Below are positions 22,101 to 28,447 of a stretch of DNA of 40,769 nucleotides, piece after piece; positions within the stretch are counted from its first letter, which is position 1, and every line of letters begins with the position of its first letter. Below the pieces are notes generated by a model. That model did not search any database and was not told the DNA's origin. It saw only the letters and a list, made by a program, of their open reading frames with translations. Origin of the DNA: a virus; IMG/VR virus record IMGVR_UViG_3300013093_000098, positions 1-40,769 of that record. One strand, given 5' to 3'. The position numbers and the translations under genes are program-made.

Positions 22101-24012
22101 TGTTTCTTATAATTCTAAATACCTAACCTATGGAATAGATTATACCTTAAACATACAAGAAAGCACACTGACTTTATTGCCCCAAACACAAACCGGTATA
22201 TTGTCAATCGCTGTTGTTGGAGTAGGTGGAATTGAATTATTGAGTTCAGTTTCTCTAACTACATCAACAAGTAATATTAGTATTAATGCAAGAAATCCCT
22301 ACTTCAATATTGGTAGTGTTTATATAACAGTTAATGGAGAAACTGCTGTTAATAATACAACCACAGGAATATATTATACCCTTTCTGAGTCTAGTACAGG
22401 GCAAGGAATAGCCAACGTATACGGTATGACGACCGGTACGACAAATCTAGTCCAGGGATGGTTCTTTGCTCCTAACTATAAAGCCTATAGTGAAGTCAAA
22501 CAACAGATAATACAGGTCACTACTACAACATCTACATTTAAGTTACTACAGGTTCCTGGATTCCTTGGACCGTTTGAAGAACAGGCTATCGTAGAAGTTA
22601 ATGGATTAAGAGTTACTCCTCCTGATACTACATATTATCAGGTATCAAACAATCAGTTAAGTTTCTCGATACATCCTAATATACCGGCTGCTCCGGGTAT
22701 ATATAGTTTGGATCAAATACGTATTTTCCGTAATGGCGTAGAAATCAATAAGAGCACAGATTTCTTGTTGTTACAATCGAGCAATAGTGTTTTATTTAAT
22801 CCCGGATTCTTAATCAACGGAGATGTTTTAGCCATAGAAACATACAACAACGCAGGGTATTCAATCGATGAGAAAATAGGAACTATAACACTAGCTGATC
22901 CTGTTAATGATCAGGATATAGTAAGTATTGTAACCTTCACTAATGGTGATGCTTCAGGTATGCGCACAGAACAGTTTATCGCTACTGAATCTAACTTATA
23001 TGTGATGCAACGTCCTATATTAAACGATAACTACGTATGGGTAACGATAAACGGTAAACCATTAATTAGAGACTTAGATTATACAATTTTAAATGATAGG
23101 GTGACAGTACAAATCAATGTGAACTATCAATATAATACAGGAGATACTGTTCTTGTAACTAGTATAAATGATGTAGTGGCTAATAATGCTATCGGATTTA
23201 AGATAATCAAAGATATATTAGGAAGGACACAGTTTAAGAGATTTAGTGAACAAAATACAACTGTGTTAGCACAAGATCTACATATTAATGATACACAAAT
23301 CTATGTTGAAAATTCTTCAGTTCTTTCACTTCCTATTCCCGGACAAAATAAACCCGGTATTGTTTTTATTAATTCTGAAAGGATAGAATATCTAACGATA
23401 ACAGGAAATATATTAAGTAATATTAGGAGAGGAACGTTAGGAACGGGGGCAAAAAATATTCATCTCGCAGGATCTACAGTAGTAGACATGGCCATTCGAC
23501 AAACTATACCTACAACTTATAGAACTAAGATACAGAATATTATTACTACCAGCACTAATACTTACTATATTAGCCCTATATCAACTTCGTCGAATTTCTA
23601 TAATGGAGATGGTATAACTATAATTCCGTCGACGACTTCTACAAACGGACTATCAGATCAAGTAGATGTATATTATACTGGAATTAAGTTAAACAAAACA
23701 ACAACAACATATCATTATAATGAATTAGGGTATGATTCAGGAGATAACAGCAGTGATGTTATTATTCCTCCTGAATTCGTTGTCAACTATGATGCTATTA
23801 ATAAAATCTCCACGATAACACTAAATCTTGGGCCCCTGAGTAGGGCACAGTTAGTCACAGGTGGCAGATTAACCCTTATGCAGAACACAGATCAATCCTG
23901 GTATACGGTGGGAGAACAACTAAGTTTATTAAACGAAATCACACCTCAAGCAGTATTTTTGTTAGCTGAACAGTCTGGACTACCGGATAAATATCAATAT
24001 GAATCAACCTGA
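10177..24012 (+). CDS. Giant baseplate/virion structural protein in gp7/gp8 position (4,611 aa)
   Basis: A single 13.8-kb frame with a strong GGAGG site just before its ATG. Position after gp6 is that of T4 gp7 (1,032 aa), the wedge initiator, but the protein is over four times longer. Visible parts: N-terminal NLLPTYYQTDKNKKFL and repeated FYSYDP/KIDWDKFVNYNQYYWLP segments; a degenerate cupredoxin-like domain (about 175-255); several related segments such as RPDLYSYDDTYSF (about 1050); an FG-GAP propeller (about 2085-2710) with a duplicated insert; Gly/Tyr-rich beta repeats (about 3100-3175 and 3470-3550); and a segment ERIEYLTITGNILSNIRRG near residue 4410, common in phage structural proteins. 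No stop or frameshift interrupts it. It probably forms a large peripheral baseplate part that binds fibres or the cell surface. Homology to gp7 itself is not shown by motif. Confidence 0.7.
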   Translation: MAKQSVNLLPTYYQTDKNKKFLSSTIDQLIQTPTIDRLNAFVGSKLSPNYNPKKDVYVTDPEPLRQNTQLLPALVIRNTDGTVDRAFGYDDLINQLNFYGSDTSNLDKLFRPDFYSYDPKIDWDKFVNYNQYYWLPTGPVPVVITGPQREVISTYKVTDSTDGNYFVFTPDGLTPDPVVTLYRGSTYIFNIDSKFPLYIKTGREPGPGDLYNVDIKNNGIENGQIVVTVTDDTPNILYYNTVQGQIAGGQFVIKKPLENSSIDINVEILGKQNYTSASGIKFINGLLVVFGGDVLPTSYINKTFVVEGVGTSITLTDFSLLKTPEDIADQYDDAYDGEPFDDYPFDDFQNVPLTPEYITINRASKDLNSWSRYNRWFHVNVIQTSATANNLDFVLPANGVAQRPIIEFLPNIQLFNYGSIGIGPVDHIDNTTLDAFSAVENSQGYWVDGVLLEEGDRVIFNADTDPDVRGRVYEVHFVTVTFNPSSPYATGTQIISLVDIEGTIPADGSSVVVIKGTNYAGTSWHLTTDKNYNTWIESQQHTAINQAPLFDVVDSDGNSFGGSAYTGNFKGTKIFGYKIGTGTPDTVLGFPLSYQSEQLESTYLFSNFFMTDTFINVVSNISNKIPVSSGYLLRNNPNNIEYINVWTQAAEYKLAVQQFQVVYDTTSSIPITVFDKPGYISDLEIKIFVNNVKYQNSQFTVTTSSTGSAVINLLTPLTTSTSGNSVLINLYTDTTPNSVGLYEVPLNLTNNPLNSPISTFTLSEVVDHVQGMVNRDPDFIGSFPGNSNLGNLPNVSQYGTRFIENKNSLSFAQYFIGDSEHSLLTAIRSAGDDYNKFKLVFINALASVPENYLPADAVDYILTTINENKNTNFPYLLSDMVPYGTDKKIRKYTVTDSRNTTYPITSVFNLSSLSNQAVLVYLNNQQLAYGDDYTFDPVDPIVDITIPLQAGDVLTINEYLNTDGCYIAPTPTKLGLYPSFKPQIYSDDTYAYSTHNVIQGHDGSITLAFNDYRDSILLEYERRIFNNLKTQYNPGLFDINSVLPGRFRPDLYSYDDTYSFIDNMFIKWSSTYGVNYESNTTYDINNHRTYNYKSAVDYLFGGNFTGSWRSIFKYYFDTDRPNITPWEMLGFTIKPSWWETQYGPAPYTSGNLVLWKDLENGYIAQGTNSGVNPLYQRPGLSKVIPVDSYGNLVDPREWGSLLLNDNIPTPGQNWSFGEWSPAETAWRKSSNWPFVVQLLMALSKPADYSNKLFDVSRTMLNKAGQYTYSTANEFISPSEMLLQGDTDSNGNIIRAAGYGVYVLEIGKKRRNDYISYLKQQLSDGDFNLFYKVGGFVSQQKLNIIVDSYNLATQNPEPYLPNENYTVFFNTSNPVLSIGLSGVIIIKSNGKYIIRGYDNQNLFFNIFEPIHSLSDPTFTVGGTSEPFSTWTAGQTYQAGQIVSYQNNYYRVVSGNISNSFNANFFQLLTILPSTGGVSVAAARTYTTTPVTVPYGTILNTVQDVFDFLIGYGKYLESLGFSFNEFNSDFGQVVNWQFSAQEFLYWSAQKWADGSVITLSPFADVINFNFQEGVVDNVLDSFYDYSIYAADGSPIPINSISITRSSGTIKINSNISSLGIFFIRFNLVQKEHALIFDNTTVFGDVIYDEPSGYRQLRMKIQGFKTSTWNGDFFAPGFVYDGVTIKQWAPYQSYMPSEVVQYVGNFYSAIDKITGTQTFDFKQWYALPEKPTAQLLPNFDYKINQFLDFYSLDIDNFDSSQQAMAQHLTGYSPRPYLDNILTDSIAEYKFYQGYIKEKGTLNSIIKLEKAAAANMLGTIDIYEEWAFRLGAYGSYSTYNELEFPLNESSFLENNQGIQFVNQPTQYPLPSLIYITPSQLDITPNGYISTQTFATTTSTDILSMPYAGYPRLDDVQYTFTTTQALLSIDNTNLVDGDKIWIGFEDFDGWNVYRYTRATSFVTSATSNGTTITFNTKAPHGLQSGEYVSVTEFSPGVNAFYNVATVPTITSFVVNSKNTVPTGVRSEGVIFHLTSARFQNVDNIGSLPFATSINPGELFWVDDVGTGRWGIYKKSDIYSDSIQPSYIGINGEQFGHTMAKRATSSTIVVSATGYTNGTSDGPGRVFVYDIDPYTGKWLEIVNYRLNLTGASGVYPFGTGGNWRPSGDTAPFGDVIFYDDVDDVIFAAASNATTSTQTLSNQTQIFASTSSGIVKISGVYRGLVKNQINEEITFKALYNPGTYTNYSRFGSSIFVQASATNKLLFVGAPGVTGSNFHHGEVYMFDITVTSNPTYNNYVGTSTSFYSNVSGVTTNLGGALATFNVRTVTGQPYLVTTGSNTGTSYSVGSQILISGNNFGGSTANNLLVTVTGINGFGNITSFTSSGTPYLGTSATFNISTLGNSYIVTQGTSSGTNYTNNSTIVIGGDQLGGLYPDNDLIISVTAVNTAGSIVSFSNSTSIATYKAFTIVSTGTLPRPIGITTSSEFGYKITGNRSASILAVSAPGINTGTGAVYIYTGTGGIYTFVQAIDPTTAAVNGNYKNSISIANRFGSEILINDEGTHLFVAAPNARDKVTYPGKVGVYSWNGNQFVFQQLIDNPAISNVNFGQSLSVTPSADSLLVTGQGNPFFLDMIFDNGKTTFDNQSCKFGDTIKQSGSAYVYERYNKDFIFVQQLIDNSVDTGGNYGFSSLIDQSTAYVSNPDIYSGSTGTIHIWNKINTATSYSSFRSQTDLVNINLIDKSFTIDTLKQQLVDYLDIVDPIKGKIAGLAEEDLKYKTPYDPAFYSYIADSTLPNVNDPVNAWQEDHVGEVWWDLSTVKYIWYEQGETVYRKNAWGTTFPGSNIDVYEWVESTYRPSQWNALSSNNQGLTLGITGTPKFPNDSAYSSRQVYDSSTGQFTTLYYYWVKNKSNIPGSVGRRIPVSDIATIIANPVTYGERFIAITGPDSVSVNNYKNKLIGDRINLNIGYDTEKTPINKHTDWVLIQENNSESLPTSALTQKLFDSLIGTDVLGNPVPDPTLSMRQAYGIQIRPRQSMFVDRVEALRNLMGFTNKVLSKILVNESLYNFDLLNSKEEIPNILLGEYDQVVEDKIYLDSIITENFVTAQLTCSVTNGRISNVYIEYAGYGYLTAPTVTIGDGSSSAILKTTIDDNGSINYVEIIDRGQGFITAPILTVRPYTVILNIDPEYNNKWSKFAWSGNSWTRIHTQSYNTTQYWKYIDWQSSDFNSLKSISYAVDYVYETQQLTLITGDYVKVQNGGNGNYIILRRTAEGVLGTFDSNFDIVYSQNGTIQILDIVWNSINSSYNFDETSPYDQTLFDQTPTIELTNILKAIKDDLFSGDNSLYWNQFFFAAVKYALTEQPFLDWAFKTSFINVINQAGVLDQRTNYRFQDPTWYNDYINEIKPYHTQIRNYQVNYNIGKSNDTPWDPTYTYSSDFDLPSFFDTSVNTFTVVTTSSSLLSQYPYKAWYDNFRYSISEIILERPGSGYTVVPEILIVPAPEDSGSGATAEAYVSNGTVSFIKLTNPGSGYTITPTVLVIGGGNTAASTATAYAQLSNGLVRNNFVRMKFDRISTATTVGSTYATTTATANGSNHVFPLTWAASPIKTDTTVYLDGRLVLKSQYTITNFTSIFKGFGTSYEKQSSEIILNFVPQVNQVLTVNYKKNIELYSAADRIRDYYNPAPGMLGRQLAQLMYGTEYPATTVEGTGFDAGFGAVNFGTGNFDDSPIDIFSLQVTTSTNSQTFITAEVSVNFIVSNPNDVDPSVYPVNTNPNAYGVSYNPAVNEITYYQTTSTAKIVSSGTAINVYLESWGQLNPILNTGTNVLLSSIRLDGTGTNAIFPTPIGTGTAVSVTIPKSAFSLASSFSRVVFRTEDQNASLLSVDIDTVIDGGNLPNITTAIGYRPSDIIIDGSSSLVSSITSYGPEEMIPGQVQDNLGIDVFTRSGEGSPVIVSQIAVISNTETNVSTVIDLNLTPPSTSSVIVSYNSKYLTYGIDYTLNIQESTLTLLPQTQTGILSIAVVGVGGIELLSSVSLTTSTSNISINARNPYFNIGSVYITVNGETAVNNTTTGIYYTLSESSTGQGIANVYGMTTGTTNLVQGWFFAPNYKAYSEVKQQIIQVTTTTSTFKLLQVPGFLGPFEEQAIVEVNGLRVTPPDTTYYQVSNNQLSFSIHPNIPAAPGIYSLDQIRIFRNGVEINKSTDFLLLQSSNSVLFNPGFLINGDVLAIETYNNAGYSIDEKIGTITLADPVNDQDIVSIVTFTNGDASGMRTEQFIATESNLYVMQRPILNDNYVWVTINGKPLIRDLDYTILNDRVTVQINVNYQYNTGDTVLVTSINDVVANNAIGFKIIKDILGRTQFKRFSEQNTTVLAQDLHINDTQIYVENSSVLSLPIPGQNKPGIVFINSERIEYLTITGNILSNIRRGTLGTGAKNIHLAGSTVVDMAIRQTIPTTYRTKIQNIITTSTNTYYISPISTSSNFYNGDGITIIPSTTSTNGLSDQVDVYYTGIKLNKTTTTYHYNELGYDSGDNSSDVIIPPEFVVNYDAINKISTITLNLGPLSRAQLVTGGRLTLMQNTDQSWYTVGEQLSLLNEITPQAVFLLAEQSGLPDKYQYEST
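10699..10941 (+). other. Cupredoxin-like domain within the giant protein (copper ligands lost)
   Basis: Residues about 175-255 follow a pattern recalled from phage structural proteins: TLYRGSTYIFNIDS, then a strand ending YIKTGREPG, NNGIENGQIVVTV, and LYYNTVQGQIAGGQFVI. In copper-type members the strand after the turn has HPF/HPFxIKT and the end has C..H..M. Here they read FPLYIKT and YYNTVQGQIAGG, so the His, Cys and Met positions are gone. It is likely a beta-sandwich module with a structural or binding role only. Confidence 0.5.
16429..18310 (+). other. FG-GAP/integrin-like beta-propeller region within the giant protein
   Basis: Seven repeats begin with an aromatic-Gly pair: FGHT (residue 2089), FGDV (2166), FGSS (2243), FGYK (2480), FGSE (2544), FGQS (2600) and YGFS (2679). 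Each is followed by a strand such as LFVGAPG, LAVSAPG or LFVAAPN and then a closing strand such as VYMFDI, VYIYTG, VGVYSW or IHIWNK. This is the pattern of FG-GAP repeats, and seven units would close one propeller. Canonical DxDxDG calcium loops are not evident. A 180-residue insertion splits repeats 3 and 4. A surface-binding role is inference. Confidence 0.6.
17116..17530 (+). repeat. Tandem 73-aa repeat inserted in the propeller
   Basis: Two protein-level copies start at residues 2314 (ATFNVRTVTGQPYLVT) and 2387 (ATFNISTLGNSYIVTQG). Both proceed through SNTGTSYSVGSQILISG / SSGTNYTNNSTIVIGG, LLVTVTGIN / LIISVTAVN and GNITSF / GSIVSF. The period is 73 residues (219 bases). DNA identity is only partial, so the duplication is old. 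Confidence 0.7.
19480..19690 (+). repeat. Gly/Tyr beta repeat pair (GYGY/GQGF type) in the giant protein
   Basis: Residues about 3100-3170 hold two linked units, YAGYGYLTAPTVTIGDG and DRGQGFITAPILTV, each preceded by a strand (ISNVYIE, INYVEII). This is the 'GxGY..xPtv.i' repeat common in phage fibre and baseplate proteins. Confidence 0.6.
20575..20820 (+). repeat. GSGYT beta repeat pair in the giant protein
   Basis: Two units, RPGSGYTVVPEILIVPAP and NPGSGYTITPTVLVIGGG, are separated by ATAEAYVSNGTVSFIKL and followed by STATAYAQLSNGLV. They are the canonical form of the repeat seen more weakly about 360 residues earlier. Confidence 0.65.
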
Positions 24013-24676
24013 GACAAATAAAATGCAAGATAATTCTAAAGAAGTAGAAGAAAAATCACGTAATCCCGATGAGAGGGGAACAATATCAATCCGTGGACAT
24101 ATCAAAATATCTGACGTTACGGAACCAGATAACAAGATAGTTCTAGTAGATAAAAATAATGCGATACACTATGAAAATTTCAGTATAGCACTGGCCAGTA
24201 GCGTTAGCGATCAATCCCAGGGATGGATAGCTGAGATGGCGTTCGGAAATGGAGGAAGTAGGGTAGATCCTACCGGTATCATCACTTATCTAACTCCTAA
24301 TACTGTAGGTGTAAACGCAGGGCTTTACAATCAAACATATTATAAAAATGTTGATGCTAACAGCGTCCTAAACAAAGATCCTAGCAGGAATTTTATGGAA
24401 GTTAGGCACGTATCGGGGGCATTTTACAGTGACGTACTAGTAACATGTCTATTAGATTTCGGAGAGCCTAGCGATCAGTTGGCATTTGATAATAGCACTA
24501 GCCAAACAAATGCCTATACATTTGATGAGTTAGGGCTTAGGGCATACGGAATAAATGGGCCCAATACAGGAAATCTGTTGACTCATGTGATCTTCCATCC
24601 AGTGCAGAAAGCATTAAACAGATTGATACAGATAGATTATACTGTAAGGATACAAAGCCTTACTAATGGAATGTAA
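23999..24676 (+). CDS. Conserved virion-type protein of unknown function (225 aa)
   Basis: The frame overlaps the end of the giant gene by 14 bases when started at 23999. An in-frame ATG at 24023 would avoid the overlap and has a weak GAGA site, so the true start is uncertain. The N-terminus is charged and probably flexible (DNSKEVEEKSRNPDERG), followed by a compact domain starting TISIRGHIKISDV and containing GWIAEMAFGNGGSRVDPTG and TYLTPNTVGVNAGLYN. I recall similar 'MAFGNGG' proteins encoded next to baseplate and fibre genes in T4-like environmental phages. I know no function. The location between the giant baseplate gene and the fibres suggests a connector between baseplate rim and fibres. 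No enzyme motif or membrane segment is visible. Confidence 0.6.
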   Translation: MNQPETNKMQDNSKEVEEKSRNPDERGTISIRGHIKISDVTEPDNKIVLVDKNNAIHYENFSIALASSVSDQSQGWIAEMAFGNGGSRVDPTGIITYLTPNTVGVNAGLYNQTYYKNVDANSVLNKDPSRNFMEVRHVSGAFYSDVLVTCLLDFGEPSDQLAFDNSTSQTNAYTFDELGLRAYGINGPNTGNLLTHVIFHPVQKALNRLIQIDYTVRIQSLTNGM

Positions 24677-24678
24677 AA

Positions 24679-26592
24679 ATGGCTAACACATCCTATCAAA
24701 TTACCTTCACAAATCCTGCCAAGAACACCAATGGCGGAATAACAGTACCTGAACAACAAGGAGTTCCTGTCAGTGATTTAACTTTGATAGGTAGAAATTA
24801 TCCATCTTATGGACAGGCTATAAATCAAAACTTTTTAGGATTGCTAGAAAATTTTGCTAATCCTACACAACCTCCAAACGGTATCGAAGGACAGCTATGG
24901 TATGATAGTAACAACAGAGTATTAAAAGTCAATGATGCTGTGACCGGCTGGGTACCTGTAAATGGCGTATACGAACAGGCTCCTGACAGTACTGGTAGAG
25001 GACCATCAACCGGTAAAACTGGAGACATATGGGTAGATACCACCAACTTTTTGCTATACATCAACAATGGATCCTTGAGTAGTAATCCATGGATATTAGT
25101 AGGTCCAACTACAGCTAGCGGAACTAAAACAGGATCATACCCTACTACACTTATTGATAAGGCCAATCCTAAGTTAACCCACGATGTCATCATCATGTAT
25201 GTAGATGATGTAGCAGTTGAAATAATAGCCAAAGAACAGTTTACACCTCAGACAGTTATTCCTGGATTTAATAATCTTAATATAGGTGTAAATGTTAGTT
25301 CTAATATATCAAACAAGACTCCTATAGTATCGGGTCTGGCACAGGCTGCGGCATCTGTACAGCAAATAACAGTATCAGGACAGACACAATATGTATCAGG
25401 TAATGCTTTAGTAAGGAATGACACAGCGCAATCGTTTGTTAATGGGCAGTTTACTATCGCCAATGATGGCGGATTAAGGATAGGCGGAACGACCGCGACG
25501 GTATTGATACAAAAAACTGGTTATAGAGCATTAATAGCTAATATAGCTGAATATGGAAGATTTGATTTTCAAACTTTTGCTAATAACTCTCCTCTCTATG
25601 CTCTTAGTATAGATGGATCACAGATACAAGCCCCGTCTCCGAGGATTGGTATCAATACTCCTAATCCTCTAACTGAATTAGATGTTACTGGCTCTGCTCA
25701 TGTATCTAAACAGTTAATAGTAAATTATTCTGTGAGCACAGCATCAGAATATTATAATACAACAACGATGTTTATAGGAGGAAACTCTGTATTATATGGT
25801 AATCTAGGATTACAAAATAATCTAACAGTTGGATCCCCTAGTATATCGAACTACAGTACTTCTACTTTCTTTGGTACAGCAACCTTTAGTTCAAATATAT
25901 TCTTCATGAATTCTTTCACTAGCATCGGTTCTCAGACTACTCCGGTAGGACAGATGTATGTGAATACTGTAACATCTAATCAGTTTATAGGAACACTAAA
26001 CGGATCTGCGCAATTCTTATCTCAACCACAGCCATTTAGTTTAACAGGTCCTATAAAAAGCGTGTCTGCTATTTCGTTCAATGGAACAGGGGCAGTCTCT
26101 TTAATCACTACAGTGACTAATGCTATCATAGATCAGTTAAATCCATATCCTGGAATAAATGGCGGTTCACCTAGCAGTAGTAATCCTCAACTCACTTCAA
26201 ATCCTTCGGATCTTGTTATGGTTTATAGTAGCGTGAATGGTACTGTAAACAATAGAATATATAACATTACCAAACAAAACTTCCTAGGTGATGTTTATCC
26301 CTTTTTATGTCCTACCGGCACTATAATACCTTTTGCGGGGGCAGGTCTTCCAACAGGATGGGTATGGTGTGATGGACAAAGATATAATAGATTTGGCCCT
26401 ACTACCTCTGCCCTTTTTAATGTAATAGGTACGACATATGGAACTATTAATAGCAATGATTTCTTAGTGCCTAATCTAAATGGAGCCAATAATTCTGGTA
26501 TCGGAGGTTATTCTTTATATACCAGCGTATCTACTGGCACAGCAGGAGTAAAGTTTCCTTCTGTCGGAATTAACTACATGATAAAGTTATAA
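24679..26592 (+). CDS. Tail fibre with C-terminal tail-collar domain (fibre paralogue 1)
   Basis: This 637-aa protein is the first of four adjacent paralogues. The shared N-terminus runs from LTLIGRN (residue 34) through NFLGLLENFANP to GQLWYDSNNR (71-80). It continues with a second similar unit (TGDIWVDTTNFLLYINNG) and a third segment (VIIMYVDDVAVEIIAKEQF). The middle is Ser/Thr/Asn-rich beta sequence with structural-repeat style phrases such as RIGINTPNPLTELDVTG. The C-terminus is a phage tail collar domain: PTGTIIPFAGAGLPTGWVWC, DGQRYNR, then NVIGTTYG and FLVPNLNG. Collar domains occur at short-tail-fibre tips and in other receptor-binding fibres. The shared N-terminus is likely the baseplate attachment part. 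The start lies 3 bases after the previous stop. Confidence 0.8.
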   Translation: MANTSYQITFTNPAKNTNGGITVPEQQGVPVSDLTLIGRNYPSYGQAINQNFLGLLENFANPTQPPNGIEGQLWYDSNNRVLKVNDAVTGWVPVNGVYEQAPDSTGRGPSTGKTGDIWVDTTNFLLYINNGSLSSNPWILVGPTTASGTKTGSYPTTLIDKANPKLTHDVIIMYVDDVAVEIIAKEQFTPQTVIPGFNNLNIGVNVSSNISNKTPIVSGLAQAAASVQQITVSGQTQYVSGNALVRNDTAQSFVNGQFTIANDGGLRIGGTTATVLIQKTGYRALIANIAEYGRFDFQTFANNSPLYALSIDGSQIQAPSPRIGINTPNPLTELDVTGSAHVSKQLIVNYSVSTASEYYNTTTMFIGGNSVLYGNLGLQNNLTVGSPSISNYSTSTFFGTATFSSNIFFMNSFTSIGSQTTPVGQMYVNTVTSNQFIGTLNGSAQFLSQPQPFSLTGPIKSVSAISFNGTGAVSLITTVTNAIIDQLNPYPGINGGSPSSSNPQLTSNPSDLVMVYSSVNGTVNNRIYNITKQNFLGDVYPFLCPTGTIIPFAGAGLPTGWVWCDGQRYNRFGPTTSALFNVIGTTYGTINSNDFLVPNLNGANNSGIGGYSLYTSVSTGTAGVKFPSVGINYMIKL

Positions 26593-26595
26593 AAT

Positions 26596-28437
26596 ATGGC
26601 CTATACTATATACAACAATGACGGGACTGTTTTACTTACATTAGCAGATGGAACTACTGATTCTATCGCTACCAGCTTGACATTAGTCGGTAGGAACGTG
26701 AGTAACTATGGTCAGATATTAATGAACGACCTTGTAAAACTGATGGGTAACTTTGCAGGTCCTAACGAGCCTGTAAGTCCTATCGTAGGGCAGTTGTGGT
26801 ATGATTCAGCAGAAGGCCGAGTGAAAGTATACGATCTAAATCAGATATTCAGGCCCATAACTAGCACCCTAGAAGCCGCATCGCTTCCTGTAGATTTGGT
26901 CCCTAATGATTTTTGGTTCGATACACTTAATCAACAGCTATATTATGCCCAATCAGGATTCGTCAATCCGACACTGATCGCTCCTAAAGATTCGGCCTTG
27001 TATGGAAATACAGGATGGATAACCGAAACAGTACAAGATAAAAATACTTTAGGTTATCATAATATAACAGAACTTTATAACGCAGGAACGTTAGTAGGTA
27101 TATTATCAACCGCTTCTTTTACCCTAGCGGTTAGTACAGCAGGATTTACCACATTGGGGGTAGGATTAAATCTTAATACATCTATACCGAATATTAGATT
27201 TATAGGAACCGCTACCAGCGCCGATAGCGTAGCTGGTATCAACGTCAATAAGTTTATAAGAAATGATATTAATCAGACTACTTTTGGTGAGCTTACTATA
27301 CAAAATGATAATGGATTGATCATACAAAATAGCTTATATAACCAGATCGTTCTTAATACTAACTCTGGAACTAGTGTAGCTTCATTATTATATGGAGCTA
27401 GCGGATATCCATTGAGACTGCAGATAACAAGTCCATCGACTGGTATCACTACCGCGTTATACTTACAATCAAACCCTAAGTATGTAGGAGTGTGGACAGA
27501 AAATCCTCAGTATCCTTTAGATGTAGCAGGCGATACACGAATACAGGGAAATCTATATGTTAACGGAACGATGACTAATGTTACTAGCGTAAACCTAGAC
27601 ATTAACTCATCTACTATAACATTAGGTTATGGACAGGTCAGCCCTTCAGATTCCTATGCTAATGGAGGAGGTATAGAACTAATCGGAGCTAGCACTCACA
27701 GTCTCTTATGGGAAAGCAATGGAACCGGGTGGAATTCTAATGATAATTTCAATCTAACTAATACAGCATCATCTTATAAGATAGCAGGAACTACTGTAGT
27801 AACACAGACAGGTTTAGGACAATCTATAACCAGTGCTACGGGACTCACATCAGTTGGAACATTAACTAACCTACAGGTTGGCAACATCTTCATGTATGGA
27901 AGTACGATGACCGCTACTGGTAATCTAGTATTAAGTCCGAGCGGATATGTTTCAATAAACAGCGGAACTATTATAAATCTAGCAGATCCTGTCAATAGCC
28001 AAGATGCGGCTACTAAGAATTATGTTCTTAATCAGGTTAATCTAAAAAATAATCTATTTGCCTGTTCAATGACTATAGATATTACAGGAGTTTCTAATAC
28101 AGGTTCTTATATCATCGGATTTTTAAATCAGATGTTTCCTATAACTAATACAGGAACAGATGTTATATTCAATCTACCTGTTGGATCGAGGGCCAAGGTA
28201 TTAGCAGGAACATCTACTATTCCAATCTCTACATCTACAGTAATAGCAAACTATGCCACTGATCAAGTTGATCAAAATGGAGTTTATAATGCGGCGACAG
28301 TTATAGATGGAAGACCCGGAGCATTTACAGCAAAAACTCAGCCACAGACAACGGCTCCAGTGACTACATATGCTGTTTATACATTTAGGGTAGAAGGAAC
28401 TATCGGTAATAGCTATTGGTTCGGGCCAACTACCTAA
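26596..28437 (+). CDS. Tail fibre protein (fibre paralogue 2)
   Basis: A 613-aa paralogue sharing the N-terminal region: LTLVGRNVSNYGQ (29-41), VKLMGNFAG and GQLWYDSAEG (65-74), followed by NDFWFDTLNQQLYYAQSG and a degenerate third segment. The centre carries fibre-type phrases (PLDVAGDTRIQGNLYVNGTM and TITLGYGQVS). Near residue 460 is NLADPVNSQDAATKNYVLNQ, a motif frequent near the end of phage fibres. The C-terminal 140 aa form a separate beta-rich domain (GSYIIGFLNQMFPITNTGTD onwards) that I do not recognise. It has neither the collar of paralogue 1 nor the G2-like domain of paralogues 3 and 4. It is presumably another receptor-binding or connecting fibre. It starts 3 bases after the previous stop and has a weak ribosome-binding site. 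Confidence 0.75.
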   Translation: MAYTIYNNDGTVLLTLADGTTDSIATSLTLVGRNVSNYGQILMNDLVKLMGNFAGPNEPVSPIVGQLWYDSAEGRVKVYDLNQIFRPITSTLEAASLPVDLVPNDFWFDTLNQQLYYAQSGFVNPTLIAPKDSALYGNTGWITETVQDKNTLGYHNITELYNAGTLVGILSTASFTLAVSTAGFTTLGVGLNLNTSIPNIRFIGTATSADSVAGINVNKFIRNDINQTTFGELTIQNDNGLIIQNSLYNQIVLNTNSGTSVASLLYGASGYPLRLQITSPSTGITTALYLQSNPKYVGVWTENPQYPLDVAGDTRIQGNLYVNGTMTNVTSVNLDINSSTITLGYGQVSPSDSYANGGGIELIGASTHSLLWESNGTGWNSNDNFNLTNTASSYKIAGTTVVTQTGLGQSITSATGLTSVGTLTNLQVGNIFMYGSTMTATGNLVLSPSGYVSINSGTIINLADPVNSQDAATKNYVLNQVNLKNNLFACSMTIDITGVSNTGSYIIGFLNQMFPITNTGTDVIFNLPVGSRAKVLAGTSTIPISTSTVIANYATDQVDQNGVYNAATVIDGRPGAFTAKTQPQTTAPVTTYAVYTFRVEGTIGNSYWFGPTT

Positions 28438-28447
28438 GGAATAAAGA

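Noticed and set aside
23986-23993. GATAAATA just before the 225-aa gene
   Set aside because: The predicted RNA start falls at the ATG at 23999, leaving no ribosome site; it could serve only the alternative start at 24023, so it is not called.
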